Assembly: GCF_006738645.1 (NCBI RefSeq) | Contig: NZ_AP019700.1 | Location: 570,001-634,000, forward strand | Length of the DNA stretch: 64,000 nucleotides | Source of the DNA: Stella humosa | GTDB taxonomy: Bacteria; Pseudomonadota; Alphaproteobacteria; ATCC43930; Allostellaceae | Direction: 5' to 3' | Part shown: positions 56,470 to 64,000 of the stretch, piece after piece | How the letters are laid out: the number at the start of each line of letters is the position of its first letter | How positions within the stretch are numbered: position 1 is the first letter of the stretch | The notes under the pieces: generated by a model | Seen by the model: the letters and a program-made list of their open reading frames with translations, nothing else | Databases searched by the model: none | Told to the model about the DNA's origin: nothing | Made by a program: the position numbers and the translations under genes

Positions 56470-56661
56470 GGGTTTGCTCGGGTCGGCGGGGCCGCGGTCG
56501 GGGCTATCGGCACGGTCGCCTATTTGCGCACCGCCCCCCTCGGCGTCACGGCCGGGATCGGCGCCCGCGCCCGCCAGGCGGCCGCCGCCGTCGATCTGCT
56601 GCCCGTAACCCTGCACGGGCTGGACGGGTTCGCAGGCTGTGCGACCGCCATCCGCGACGCG
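56470..56661 (+). pseudogene. Remnant of a YeeE/YedE-type membrane transport gene
   Basis: In the 417-bp gap between the M20 genes and the carbonic anhydrase gene, one frame reads VGAIGTVAYLRTAPLGVTAG, then IGARARQAAAAVDLLP and LHGLDGFAGCATAIRDA. From memory this resembles an internal stretch of the long YeeE/YedE family of sulfur-compound permeases (Pro-Leu-Gly-Val-Thr and Gly-Cys-Ala-Thr motifs). Neither the preceding nor the following membrane helices are present and no start codon fits, so it looks like a decayed fragment. The rest of the gap shows nothing I recognise. Chance similarity cannot be excluded. Confidence 0.45.
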
Positions 56662-56784
56662 CGGGCGTCCGCCCGGGCCTGGCCGCCGGCCGCCGCCTGT
56701 CGCCCGCCGGTTGAAGAGGCATCTGGCGGTCCGCCCTCCATTTCCGCCATGATGGCTGGGACATAAGGTCGGGAGGGGGACGAG

Positions 56785-57324
56785 ATGGGACGGATTCATC
56801 CAACAGGCTGCGCCTGCTGCCAGCCGACGCGACGGCGGTTTCTGGCGGGCGGCCTCGCCATGGGCATGCTGGCGGCAGCGCCGGGCCTGGCGCGGGCGGC
56901 CGATTATGGCCGGATCGACGCCTTCCTGGTCAATTGCATGGACCCGCGCATCGTCATTGCCAGCCACCGCTACATGCAGGCCGCCGGTCTGGCCGAGGGG
57001 CGCTATAGCCAGTTCGTGATGGCCGGCGGACCGCTGGCCGTCATCGCCGACAGCTTTGCCGACTGGCGCAAGACCTTCTGGGACAATCTCGGCGCCACCA
57101 TCCAGCTCCACAACATCCACCGCGTCGTGGCCCTGTCGCACCGCGACTGCGGCGCCGTGCGCATCGCCTTCGGGCCGGAAGCCGTGGCGACGCCGGAGTT
57201 GGAGACCGCCCGCCACGCCCTGCTGCTGGGCCAGTTCCGCCAGGCCGTCCTGGCAGCCCACCCGACCTTGACGGTCGAGACGGGCATCATGGCGCTGGAT
57301 GGGAGCGTGCAGGCCGTCGTCTGA
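56785..57324 (+). CDS. Tat-exported beta-carbonic anhydrase-like protein
   Basis: The product is 179 residues. A twin-arginine signal (TRRRFLAGGLAMGMLAAAPGLARA) ends near residue 38, so the protein should reach the periplasm folded. The beta-class zinc site is visible as VNCMDPRI (Cys plus the Asp-Arg dyad) and ALSHRDCGAVR (His-x2-Cys). It is shorter than usual beta-carbonic anhydrases (about 200-220). CO2/bicarbonate interconversion is likely, but catalytic competence is not certain. The N-region CACCQP before the arginines is unusual. Neighbours give no pathway context. Confidence 0.8.
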   Translation: MGRIHPTGCACCQPTRRRFLAGGLAMGMLAAAPGLARAADYGRIDAFLVNCMDPRIVIASHRYMQAAGLAEGRYSQFVMAGGPLAVIADSFADWRKTFWDNLGATIQLHNIHRVVALSHRDCGAVRIAFGPEAVATPELETARHALLLGQFRQAVLAAHPTLTVETGIMALDGSVQAVV

Positions 57325-57352
57325 GCGAAACGGCGACCGGTCGGGGCGGCCG

Positions 57353-58378
57353 CTACTCGGCCGCCTGCCGCCCGTCCTCGTCGCGCGGCGGGAACAGGCT
57401 CTCGCGCGCGCTCTGGCGGGCGTCGAAGCGGGTCCAGGTCTCGGCCCACTCGCCGCGCGTCGCGGCCTTGGAGTATTCGGTCGAGCGCGTCTCGAAGAAG
57501 TTGGCGTGCTCGACGCCGTTCAGGATCGAGGTCAGCCAGGGCAGGGGGTGCTGGTCGACCTTGTAGACGGCGGGCAGGCCAAGCTGCTTCAGGCGCCAGT
57601 CGGCGATGTAGCGGATATAGCGCTTCAGGTCCTCGGCCTTCATGCCCTCGACCGGCCCCATCTCGAATGCCAGGTCGATGAAGTCGTCCTCCAGCCGCAC
57701 CACGGTCCGGCAGCAATCGACGATGTCGTCCTTCACCGCGCGGGTCAGGCAGCCGGTCTCGCGCGCGAAGGCGTGGAACAGCCGCACGATGCCCTCGCAA
57801 TGCAGGCTCTCGTCGCGCACCGACCAGGAGACGATCTGGCCCATCCCCTTCATCTTGTTGAAGCGCGGGAAGTTCATCAGCATGGCGAAGCTGGCGAAGA
57901 GCTGCAGCCCCTCGGTGAAGGCGCCGAACATGGCCAGCGTGCGGGCGATGTCGGCATCGTTCTCGACGCCGAAATTCTGCATGTAGTCATGCTTGGCCGC
58001 CATCTCGCGGTGCTGCATGAAGGCGCCGTACTCGGACTCCGGCATGCCGATGGTGTCGAGCAGGTGGCTGTATGCCGCGATGTGGATCGTCTCCATGTTG
58101 GAGAACGAGGTCAGCATCATCTTCACTTCGGTCGGCTTGAACACCCGGCCATAGCGCTCGTGGTAGCAGTCCTGCACCTCGACATCGGCCTGGGTGAAGA
58201 AGCGGAAGATCTGGGTCAGCAGGTTGCGCTCGTGCGGCGTCAGCTTGCGCGCCCAGTCGCGGCAATCCTCGCCCAGCGGCACCTCCTCCGGCATCCAGTG
58301 GATCTGCTGCTGGCGCTTCCAGAACTCGTACGCCCACGGATATTCGAAGGGCTTGTAGAGCTTGCGGGCGGAGAGGAG
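57353..58378 (-). CDS. nrdB: Ribonucleotide reductase beta subunit, start codon out of frame
   Basis: The homologous region has about 341 codons. The class Ia diiron site and tyrosyl radical are intact: Asp in FTQADVEVQDC, Glu-x2-His and the radical Tyr in METIHIAAYSHLL, Glu in FTEGLQLF and Glu-x2-His in RDESLHCEG. The conserved N-terminus LLSARKLYKPFEYPWAYEFW is encoded up to 58378 but has no in-frame ATG, GTG or TTG. An ATG at 58382 with a gaagg ribosome site is one base out of frame (a surplus C). The first in-frame ATG is 58294, which would drop about 28 conserved residues. It is third in the nrdA-dut-nrdB transcript. Confidence 0.9.
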   Translation of the reverse strand, partial: LLSARKLYKPFEYPWAYEFWKRQQQIHWMPEEVPLGEDCRDWARKLTPHERNLLTQIFRFFTQADVEVQDCYHERYGRVFKPTEVKMMLTSFSNMETIHIAAYSHLLDTIGMPESEYGAFMQHREMAAKHDYMQNFGVENDADIARTLAMFGAFTEGLQLFASFAMLMNFPRFNKMKGMGQIVSWSVRDESLHCEGIVRLFHAFARETGCLTRAVKDDIVDCCRTVVRLEDDFIDLAFEMGPVEGMKAEDLKRYIRYIADWRLKQLGLPAVYKVDQHPLPWLTSILNGVEHANFFETRSTEYSKAATRGEWAETWTRFDARQSARESLFPPRDEDGRQAAE

Positions 58379-58412
58379 GCATGGGGCCTTCGGGGCTGGG
58401 CTGGCGTGAAGT

Positions 58413-58889
58413 TCAGGAGCGGGCGATGCCGGTCGAGCCGAAGCCGCCGGTGCCGCGATCGGACGGGGCCGAGAATTCGGCGACGACGGTCAGTTCCGGC
58501 CGCAGGATCGGCACGAACACCATCTGGGCGATGCGGTCGCCGGGCTGGATGGTGATGACGTCCATCCCCGACGTCGGGTTGCGGTTCCACACGGATACCA
58601 TGATCTCCCCCTGATAGTCGGGGTCGATGACGGCGACGCCGTTGCCCAGCACCAGCCCCTTCTTGTGGGCAAGGCCCGAACGCGGATAGAGCATCGCGGC
58701 CATGCCGGGATCGGCCATGTGGATGGCGATGCCGGTCGGCACCAGGATGGCCGGCGCCTGCGGATGGAGCGCCAGCGGCAGGTCGAGGCAGGCGACGAGG
58801 TCGATGCCGGCCGCCATCGGCGTCTGGTAGCCGGGCATGCCGAAGCGCTCCAGCATCGCCGGCCGCAGCAGGCGGATCTCGCAACGCAT
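58413..58889 (-). CDS. dut: Deoxyuridine triphosphatase
   Basis: This 158-residue trimeric dUTPase hydrolyses dUTP to dUMP, keeping uracil out of DNA and feeding dTMP synthesis. Motifs are [25 protein letters not shown] (uracil site), [21 protein letters not shown] and the C-terminal GTGGFGSTG loop that closes on the phosphates. It sits between nrdA (26 bp upstream) and nrdB, a logical but uncommon order joining dNTP synthesis and dUTP removal in one transcript. Confidence 0.95.
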   Translation of the reverse strand: MRCEIRLLRPAMLERFGMPGYQTPMAAGIDLVACLDLPLALHPQAPAILVPTGIAIHMADPGMAAMLYPRSGLAHKKGLVLGNGVAVIDPDYQGEIMVSVWNRNPTSGMDVITIQPGDRIAQMVFVPILRPELTVVAEFSAPSDRGTGGFGSTGIARS

Positions 58890-58915
58890 GGCCGTTCCCG
58901 CTGCCGACGACCGCG

Positions 58916-60730
58916 CTACTGGCAGGCCAGGCATTCGTCGTAGTCGCGCACCTCGGCCACCAGGCGGCGGCGGTCGATGGTGTTGTCGGCCTCCACCCCG
59001 CCCGCGAAGGATGCCCGCTGCACGCTCTTGGAGCGGCAGTAGTAGAGGCTCTTCAGCCCCATCTCCCACGCGCGGTAGTGCAGCATCAAGAGGTCCCACT
59101 TCTCGGCGTCGCCCGCCAGGAAGAGGTTGAGCGAGGTCGACTGGCAGATATAGGGCGTGCGGTCGGCCGCGAACTCCAGCAGCCAGCGCTGGTCGATCTC
59201 GAAGGCGGTGCGGAAGCAGGCGCGCTCGTCCTCGGACAGGCATTCCAGGTGCTGGACAGAGCCCTCATGCTCGAGGATCGACTGCCACACCTCCTCGCGG
59301 TCCCAGCCCTTCTCGCGCAGCAGGCGCTGGAGGTGGATGTTCTTCACCGCGAACGAGCCCGACAGGGTCTTGTGGGTATAGAGGTTGGCCGGGATCGGCT
59401 CGATGCCGGCCGACGTGCCGCCGCAGATGATCGAGATGGAGGCGGTCGGCGCGATCGCGATCTTGTGCGAGAAGCGCTCCATGGTGCCCGTGTCGGCCGC
59501 ATCCAGGCAGGGGCCGCGCTCGACCGCCAGCATCATGCTGGCCGCATCCGCGCGCTCCTTGATGTGGCGGAAGATGCGCATGTTCCACGACTTGGCGAGC
59601 GCGCTTTCCAGCGGGATGCCCATGCCTTGCAGGAAGCTGTGGAAGCCCATGACGCCCAGCCCGACCGAGCGCTCGCGCATGGCGCTGTACTTGGCCCGCG
59701 CCATCGGCTCGGGCGCGCGGTCGATGAAGTCCTGCAGGACGTTGTCGAGGAAGCGCATCACGTCCTCGACGAAATGCTTCTCGCCGCGCCACTCCTCCCA
59801 GGTCTCGCAGTTGAGCGAGGACAGGCAGCAGACGGCCGTGCGCTCCTGGCCCAGATGGTCGGGGCCGGTCGCCAGCGTGATCTCGCTGCACAGGTTGGAG
59901 GTGGTGACCTTCAGCCCCAGCTCGCGCTGGTGGGCCGGCAGGTTGCGGTTGACCGTGTCGATGAAGACGACATAGGGCTCGCCCGTCGCGATGCGCGTCT
60001 CGACGATGCGCTGGAAGAGGGCGCGCGCATCGACCCGCGACATCACCTCGCCCGTGCGCGGGCTCTTCAGCGGGAAGTCCGTGCCGTCGCGCACCGCCTC
60101 CATGAAGGCATCCGTCAGCAGCACGCCGTGATGCAGGTTGAGGGACTTGCGGTTGAAGTCGCCGGACGCCTTGCGGATCTCGATGAACTCCTCGATCTCC
60201 GGATGGTCGACGTCCAGATAGACCGCGGCCGAGCCGCGCCGCAGCGAGCCCTGGCTGATCGCCAGCGTCAGCGAATCCATGACGCGGATGAAGGGGATGA
60301 TGCCGGACGTCTTGCCGTTCAGGCCGACCGGCTCGCCGATGCCGCGCACCCGGCCCCAATAGGTGCCGATGCCGCCGCCGCGCGCCGACAGCCAGACATT
60401 CTCGTTCCAGGTGTTGACGATGTCGTCCAGGCTGTCGCCGACCGAGTTCAGGTAGCACGAGATCGGCAGGCCGCGGCCGGTGCCGCCGTTCGACAGCACG
60501 GGCGTCGCCGGCATGAACCACAGGCGGCTCATGTAGTCGTAGATGCGCTGGGCGTGGGCGCCGTCGTCGGCATAGGCGTCGGCCACGCGCGCGAACAGCG
60601 ACTGGTAGGTCTCGCCGGGCAGCAGGTAGCGGTCGTTCAGCGTCGCCTTGCCGAAATCGGTCAGCAGGGCATCCCGCGTGGGGTCGATCGTCACCCGTCC
60701 AACCCGCAGTGCCCGGAAATCGCCGTCCAT
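58916..60730 (-). CDS. nrdA: Ribonucleotide reductase alpha subunit
   Basis: This 604-residue catalytic subunit reduces ribonucleoside diphosphates. Redox cysteines are visible in [11 protein letters not shown] and [10 protein letters not shown]. The thiyl-radical loop is SNLCSEITL, and the tail CLACQ carries the C-terminal dithiol. The protein starts close to the catalytic core and lacks room for the usual N-terminal ATP-cone (about 100 residues), so allosteric activity control by dATP should be absent or different. The ATG at 60730 is followed by [17 protein letters not shown]. Upstream are an NrdR-like palindrome and a 120-nt leader. Confidence 0.95.
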   Translation of the reverse strand: MDGDFRALRVGRVTIDPTRDALLTDFGKATLNDRYLLPGETYQSLFARVADAYADDGAHAQRIYDYMSRLWFMPATPVLSNGGTGRGLPISCYLNSVGDSLDDIVNTWNENVWLSARGGGIGTYWGRVRGIGEPVGLNGKTSGIIPFIRVMDSLTLAISQGSLRRGSAAVYLDVDHPEIEEFIEIRKASGDFNRKSLNLHHGVLLTDAFMEAVRDGTDFPLKSPRTGEVMSRVDARALFQRIVETRIATGEPYVVFIDTVNRNLPAHQRELGLKVTTSNLCSEITLATGPDHLGQERTAVCCLSSLNCETWEEWRGEKHFVEDVMRFLDNVLQDFIDRAPEPMARAKYSAMRERSVGLGVMGFHSFLQGMGIPLESALAKSWNMRIFRHIKERADAASMMLAVERGPCLDAADTGTMERFSHKIAIAPTASISIICGGTSAGIEPIPANLYTHKTLSGSFAVKNIHLQRLLREKGWDREEVWQSILEHEGSVQHLECLSEDERACFRTAFEIDQRWLLEFAADRTPYICQSTSLNLFLAGDAEKWDLLMLHYRAWEMGLKSLYYCRSKSVQRASFAGGVEADNTIDRRRLVAEVRDYDECLACQ

Positions 60731-60849
60731 GATCTTCCCCCAGAACCCCCGGAAATGCTGGCTTCCAGGGGTACGATATGGCTTCCCCCGCCTGTGCCGG
60801 CAACGGCGCGACGCGGGGCTTGATGAACCCGACGCGAAGCGCGGCCCCA

Positions 60850-60890
60850 TATCTAGGTTCAGTTTAAGGTCGCCTGTCAATATCTTGACA
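60850..60890 (-). promoter_or_regulatory. nrdA promoter region with NrdR-like palindrome
   Basis: On the minus strand TGTCAAGATATTGACA (60890-60875) is a near-perfect 16-bp palindrome. Its core CAAGATATTG fits the centre of the NrdR-box consensus at about nine of ten positions, although the outer bases differ. It contains a perfect -35 TTGACA; a -10 such as CTAGAT or TAGATA follows after 18-19 bp (60856-60850). Repressor binding would block the promoter. The A/T-rich tract is conspicuous in this GC-rich region. A second box, usual for NrdR, is not obvious. Confidence 0.5.
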
Positions 60891-60959
60891 TAACCGGATT
60901 TCGTTGCCGGCCCGGTCCGGCCCATGATACCGCCACTGTTCCCCGCCGCAGGAGCCGCC

Positions 60960-61751
60960 ATGCCCGCCGCCGACCAGCCCTCCACCCCGCCGGTCCTGAC
61001 CATCGAGGGCGCGCGGGCGACCGTCCGCCTGAATCGCCCGGCCCAGCACAATCGCATCGAACCGGACGACCTGCGGGTCCTGATGGACCATTTCTCGGCC
61101 GCCGCGGCCGATCCGGCGGTGCGCGTGCTGGTGCTGACGGGCACCGGCCGCACCTTCTGCGCCGGCTACGACATCGGCGCGCTGGCCCGCGGCCGGGTGC
61201 CGGTCGGCGGCGCCGATTCGCCGCCCCTCTTCGGCGACGTGGTCGACCGGCTGGAGGACCTGACGCTGCCCACCATCGTGGCGCTGAACGGCGGCGTGTT
61301 CGGCGGCGGCACCGACCTGGCGCTCGCCTGCGACTTCCGCATCGGCGTCGAGGGCGCGCGCATGTTCATGCCGGCAGCCCGCCTGGGCCTGCAATACTAC
61401 ACGACCGGCCAGCGCCGCTATGTGGAGCGGCTGGGGCTGGGTGCGGCCAAGCGCCTCTTCCTGGCGGGGGAGACGCTGGATGCCCAGGCGATGCGCGATA
61501 TCGGCTATCTCGACGAGATCGTCCCGGCCGAGGGGCTGGAGGCGCGCGTCGACGGACTGGTCGGGCAACTCGCGGTCGGCTCTCCCCGGGCCATCGTCGG
61601 CATGAAGCGGACGCTGAACTCGATCGCCCGCGGCACGCTCGACCGTGCGGCGGCCGATGCCGCCTATGCCCAGAGCATCCAGTCGGCCGACGCGGCCGAG
61701 GGCGTGCGCGCCTGGCACGAGAAGCGGCCGCCGAACTTCACCGGCAACTGA
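60960..61751 (+). CDS. Enoyl-CoA hydratase/isomerase family protein
   Basis: This 263-residue crotonase-fold protein has its CoA oxyanion-hole segments in LTGTGRTFCAGYDIGAL and NGGVFGGGTDLALACDFRIG. The usual first catalytic Glu is Gly/Val-like here (NGGVFGGG), while the later position reads PAARLGLQY, so classical hydratase activity is uncertain and another crotonase reaction is possible. The aggag ribosome site selects the ATG at 60960 over 60924. It overlaps the end of the convergent 2H phosphoesterase gene by 14 bp. Confidence 0.87.
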   Translation: MPAADQPSTPPVLTIEGARATVRLNRPAQHNRIEPDDLRVLMDHFSAAAADPAVRVLVLTGTGRTFCAGYDIGALARGRVPVGGADSPPLFGDVVDRLEDLTLPTIVALNGGVFGGGTDLALACDFRIGVEGARMFMPAARLGLQYYTTGQRRYVERLGLGAAKRLFLAGETLDAQAMRDIGYLDEIVPAEGLEARVDGLVGQLAVGSPRAIVGMKRTLNSIARGTLDRAAADAAYAQSIQSADAAEGVRAWHEKRPPNFTGN

Positions 61752-62277
61752 TCCCCAGGCGGACGGTCGCCCGCACGTCCAGCCGGCGCCCGTCCCATGC
61801 GACCAGCGACAGCGCGTCGATGGTGAGGGGCGTTCCCGCCAGCCCGGCGGCCAGCCGCCGCACCCGGCGCGCGCCCGCGGCGTCGAGGCCGGCTGCCACG
61901 GTGACGTGCGGGTGATAGGGGGCGGTGCCGCGCCGGTTGCCGTCGAGCGGCGGCCGCGACAGGCGGTGGTGCAGCCGGGCGAGCCGCCGGCCGCCGGCCG
62001 CAAGCGGCATCAGGACATACCAGCCGCGCGGCCCCGGGGTGCGCAGGGCATGCGCGTGGCCCAGCGTGCCGCGGATCGCCCCCGGCGTGGCGGATGCGGC
62101 CTGGCGGAGGCGGGCGAGGCCGGCGTCCATGGCCACGCCCGCCTTGGGGAAAGCCACGGTGACATGGGTGGGGACGATGCGGGCGCGGGGGTCGAACCGG
62201 GCGCGCAGGCGCTCGATCCGCCGGCCGGCTAGGCCGCGCACGACCGGGCGGCCGATCACCGCCAGCATCGCCACCAT
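61738..62277 (-). CDS. 2H phosphoesterase (2'-5' RNA ligase/ThpR-like)
   Basis: The product is 179 residues with the two His-x-Thr catalytic motifs of the 2H superfamily: PTHVTVAFPK near residue 45 and YHPHVTVAAGL near residue 127. This family includes 2'-5' RNA ligase/cyclic phosphodiesterases acting on tRNA halves or cyclic phosphates. The ATG at 62277 begins 2 bp after the stop of the upstream gene. It is the last of four tightly packed genes starting with gyrB. The N-terminus (MVAMLAVIGRPVVRG) is somewhat hydrophobic, but not a clear signal peptide. Confidence 0.8.
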   Translation of the reverse strand: MVAMLAVIGRPVVRGLAGRRIERLRARFDPRARIVPTHVTVAFPKAGVAMDAGLARLRQAASATPGAIRGTLGHAHALRTPGPRGWYVLMPLAAGGRRLARLHHRLSRPPLDGNRRGTAPYHPHVTVAAGLDAAGARRVRRLAAGLAGTPLTIDALSLVAWDGRRLDVRATVRLGISCR

Positions 62278-62279
62278 CG

Positions 62280-62885
62280 CTAGGCCAGCAGGTGGGCGGT
62301 GGCTCCCGGCAGCAGGGGCGGCACCAGCATCGGCGTGCCCGATTGCCGCAAGCCTGCCTCGAACTTGGCCATGGTATCGCCCGGCAGGCCGGCGGGCGGG
62401 CGGCGCCACGCATGGCGAATCCATGAGGTCTCGAACACCCAGGCGCCGCTGCCGGCGTCGATCGCGGCCGGCTCCTCCCCCGGCTCCACCGGCACGCCCT
62501 GGCGCGTGCCGCCGGCGCAGATCAAGGCACGATGCCCCAGCAGGCAGTTGCCGGCGCTATACAGGAACCGTCGATCGAGCGCTGCCCCGGGCGCCACGAA
62601 CATGCCATAGAGGGTGGGCAGGAACCAGGCGAAGACCAGCGGCGCCCACGACGCGAGCGGCCGGTCGCTGCGCAGGATCTGCACCTGGGGCCGGCCGGCC
62701 GGGTCGGCCAGGGCCACGACCGCCGGGTCGTGGTCGGGCTGCACCACCCAGATGGCGACGGGCCGCCGCTGCTGGGCCCGCAGCATGGCGATCTGGGCCG
62801 CTACCGCGTCGGCCTGACCGCCCTGCAGCAGGGCCGTGACCGGGAACGGATTGTAGACGAACTCGGAAGCGCTGGCGTCGCTCAT
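62280..62885 (-). CDS. Degenerate GT-A glycosyltransferase-like protein
   Basis: This 201-residue protein is not recognisable by itself, but it aligns by eye with the glycosyltransferase encoded just upstream. AAQIAMLRAQQRRPVAIWV parallels ARQLQALAGQTRRPDAIWI, APGAALDRRFL parallels DDDMMPGRRWL, and IDAGSGAWVFETSWIRHAW parallels VDFGCCSWLFRTELAHHMW. The metal-binding Asp triad is missing (VAPGAALD), so it is probably catalytically dead or altered and may act as a partner. Its start overlaps the upstream stop (ATGA, 62882-62885). A direct paralogy is my inference. Confidence 0.7.
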   Translation of the reverse strand: MSDASASEFVYNPFPVTALLQGGQADAVAAQIAMLRAQQRRPVAIWVVQPDHDPAVVALADPAGRPQVQILRSDRPLASWAPLVFAWFLPTLYGMFVAPGAALDRRFLYSAGNCLLGHRALICAGGTRQGVPVEPGEEPAAIDAGSGAWVFETSWIRHAWRRPPAGLPGDTMAKFEAGLRQSGTPMLVPPLLPGATAHLLA

Positions 62886-63637
62886 CGGGGCTGCTTGGAC
62901 TTGGGGTTGGCCGGATCGGACCGCAGCCGCCAGCCCAGCGCGCGCAGATAGCCCAGCGTCGCGTTGCGCTCGAGCGCGTAGCGGGCCTCGTTGCGGAACG
63001 ATGCGTGCTCGTCGAAGGTCCAATCCGGCTCGATGTCGGCGCTGGTCTCGTTGGCCGTCTGCTGGGGAACGACGGTGGCGATGCCCAGGCGCGCACAGGC
63101 GGCGCCGAAATGCATGTCCTCGGCGTTGCGCAGATGCAGCGGCGGGATCGACCACATGTGGTGCGCCAGTTCCGTCCGGAACAGCCACGAGCAGCAGCCG
63201 AAATCGACGCGCGTGTCCTTGGCCGCGCGGCCCTTGAGCGCGGGATAGAGGCCGGCGCGGATGTCGTTCGAACGCACCGGCAGCAGGCATCCCTGACCCG
63301 ATATGACGGCCTTGTGGTGCGCCTGCTTGGCCAGCGCATATTCCAGCCAGCGCCGCCCGGGCATCATGTCGTCGTCGATGATCGTGGTCAGTGCCGTGCT
63401 CGCCATCGTCGCCAGGGCGAAGCGGCCGAAATACCCCAGGTCATGCTCGGCCCGGAAGTAGTTCACGTCGGCCCAGTCGATCGACCGCACGATGGCCGAG
63501 ACGTCCAGGTGCGTGCCGCAGTGATAGATCCAGATGGCGTCCGGGCGCCTGGTCTGCCCGGCCAGGGCCTGCAACTGCCGGGCAAGGGATTCCCGTTTCC
63601 AGACCGTCAGGATGGCGGTCAATCCGGTATCGGCCAT
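62882..63637 (-). CDS. GT-A family glycosyltransferase
   Basis: This 251-residue GT2-like protein begins AILTVWKRESLARQLQALAG, the usual first strand and helix of GT-A enzymes. The metal/nucleotide motif is Asp-Asp-Asp in TTIIDDDMMPGRRWLEYAL, and the acceptor-side catalytic acid may be in LRNAEDMHFGAACARLG. No membrane segment is seen. The ATG at 63637 lies 2 bp after the gyrB stop. It is followed by the degenerate paralogue and a 2H phosphoesterase gene in one tight run. The sugar and acceptor are unknown. Confidence 0.78.
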   Translation of the reverse strand: MADTGLTAILTVWKRESLARQLQALAGQTRRPDAIWIYHCGTHLDVSAIVRSIDWADVNYFRAEHDLGYFGRFALATMASTALTTIIDDDMMPGRRWLEYALAKQAHHKAVISGQGCLLPVRSNDIRAGLYPALKGRAAKDTRVDFGCCSWLFRTELAHHMWSIPPLHLRNAEDMHFGAACARLGIATVVPQQTANETSADIEPDWTFDEHASFRNEARYALERNATLGYLRALGWRLRSDPANPKSKQPR

Positions 63638-63639
63638 GG

Positions 63640-64000
63640 CTAGACGTCGAGGTTGGCGACCTTCAGGGCATTCTCCTGGATGAAGTCGCGGCGCGGCTCC
63701 ACCTCGTCGCCCATCAGGGTCTCGAACACGCTCTTGGCATCGGCCTCGTCGCTCACCTTCACCTGAAGGAGGGCGCGGGCGTTCTGGTCCAGCGTGGTCT
63801 CCCACAACTGGTCGGGGTTCATCTCGCCCAGCCCCTTGTAGCGCTGGGTGGTGACGCCGCGGCGGCCCTCGGCCATCACGCCGTCGACCAGCGACAGCGG
63901 CCCGGTCACGGGGTAGCTGCGATCCTTGATGCGCAGCGTGCCGGCGCCGGCGTAGCTGGCGGCCAGGTCGGCCGACATGGCCGAAAGGCGTCGCGCCTCG
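63640..64000 (-). CDS. gyrB: DNA gyrase subunit B, C-terminal end (runs off window)
   Basis: The last 120 codons of gyrB are present. [19 protein letters not shown] is the GyrB C-terminal signature next to the TOPRIM domain, and [24 protein letters not shown] is the end (cited as [16 protein letters not shown] and LKVANLDV). Pro-Arg-Arg and the terminal Asn-Leu-Asp-Val favour GyrB over ParE. The 5' part lies beyond the window. Gyrase introduces negative supercoils using ATP; GyrB carries the ATPase. Its stop is 2 bp from a glycosyltransferase start. Confidence 0.95.
   Translation of the reverse strand, partial: EARRLSAMSADLAASYAGAGTLRIKDRSYPVTGPLSLVDGVMAEGRRGVTTQRYKGLGEMNPDQLWETTLDQNARALLQVKVSDEADAKSVFETLMGDEVEPRRDFIQENALKVANLDV

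Noticed and set aside
52041-56766. Long plus-strand frames (up to 849 codons) opposite the M20 and DLH genes
   Set aside because: These are antisense shadows, His/Gly/Asp-rich because they mirror conserved metal-binding codons. Only the tail at 56470-56661, beyond the M20 genes, was kept as a possible remnant.

Overview
The window looks like chromosomal DNA of a very GC-rich (roughly 70 % by eye) alphaproteobacterium. Support comes from a lipid A very-long-chain fatty acid cluster (acpXL type), a DUF2585/UPF0314 protein, a three-gene petABC bc1 operon, split ribonucleotide reductase genes and strong G/C preference at third codon positions. The order could be Rhodospirillales or Hyphomicrobiales; the genus cannot be read from the sequence. 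Nothing marks the window as phage, plasmid or integrated element: I found no transposase, integrase, tRNA, rRNA or CRISPR array.

Layout. 1-6.4 kb: 5' end of a FhuF-like iron reductase with a Fur-like palindrome, an Old Yellow Enzyme, a two-subunit UxaA/SuyAB-like lyase, a TPR protein, mscL and a CoA-transferase. 6.5-12.6 kb: seven-gene, translationally coupled cluster (acyltransferase, AcpXL, FabZ, KS-beta-like FabF2, FabF1, FabG, MDR reductase) for the C28-type lipid A acyl chain. 12.6-16 kb: small membrane protein, exported two-domain protein, 3-hydroxybutyrate dehydrogenase with a 30-bp tandem repeat across its stop codon, and an MDR reductase. 16.1-25.1 kb: two STAS/anti-sigma-kinase pairs, a hybrid histidine kinase, a receiver protein and a REC-PP2C phosphatase (partner switching), interrupted by glutaminase and a Na/Pi cotransporter on the other strand. 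25-32.4 kb: MFS carrier, ThDP enzyme, glycosyltransferase, aldo/keto reductase, YjbR protein, LysE exporter, Lrp regulator and 2OG-Fe oxygenase. 32.6-38.5 kb: trpB2 and a complete branched-chain amino acid type ABC importer. 38.5-45.7 kb: DUF2585, trmL-hemF, petABC, an SMR transporter and mtnP-mtnA (methionine salvage).

45.9-51.9 kb holds three tandem paralogous, cysteine-free RTX proteins of about 630 residues, each with its own terminator. The first 837 bp of copies 2 and 3 are almost identical, which points to recent duplication or gene conversion. They are probably type I-secreted surface or S-layer-like proteins; no exporter genes are in the window. Directly next to them are three tandem M20 amidohydrolases and a dienelactone hydrolase (52-56.4 kb). 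56.4-64 kb: a YeeE/YedE gene remnant, a Tat-exported beta-carbonic anhydrase, a nrdA-dut-nrdB operon behind an NrdR-like palindrome, an enoyl-CoA hydratase, and the end of gyrB followed by a tightly packed trio (glycosyltransferase, a degenerate glycosyltransferase-like paralogue and a 2H phosphoesterase).

Most attractive for follow-up: the RTX triplet with its conversion tract, the duplicated partner-switching modules, the lipid A KS-alpha/KS-beta pair, the apparent one-base frameshift at the nrdB start, and the gyrB-linked glycosyltransferase/pseudo-glycosyltransferase pair.
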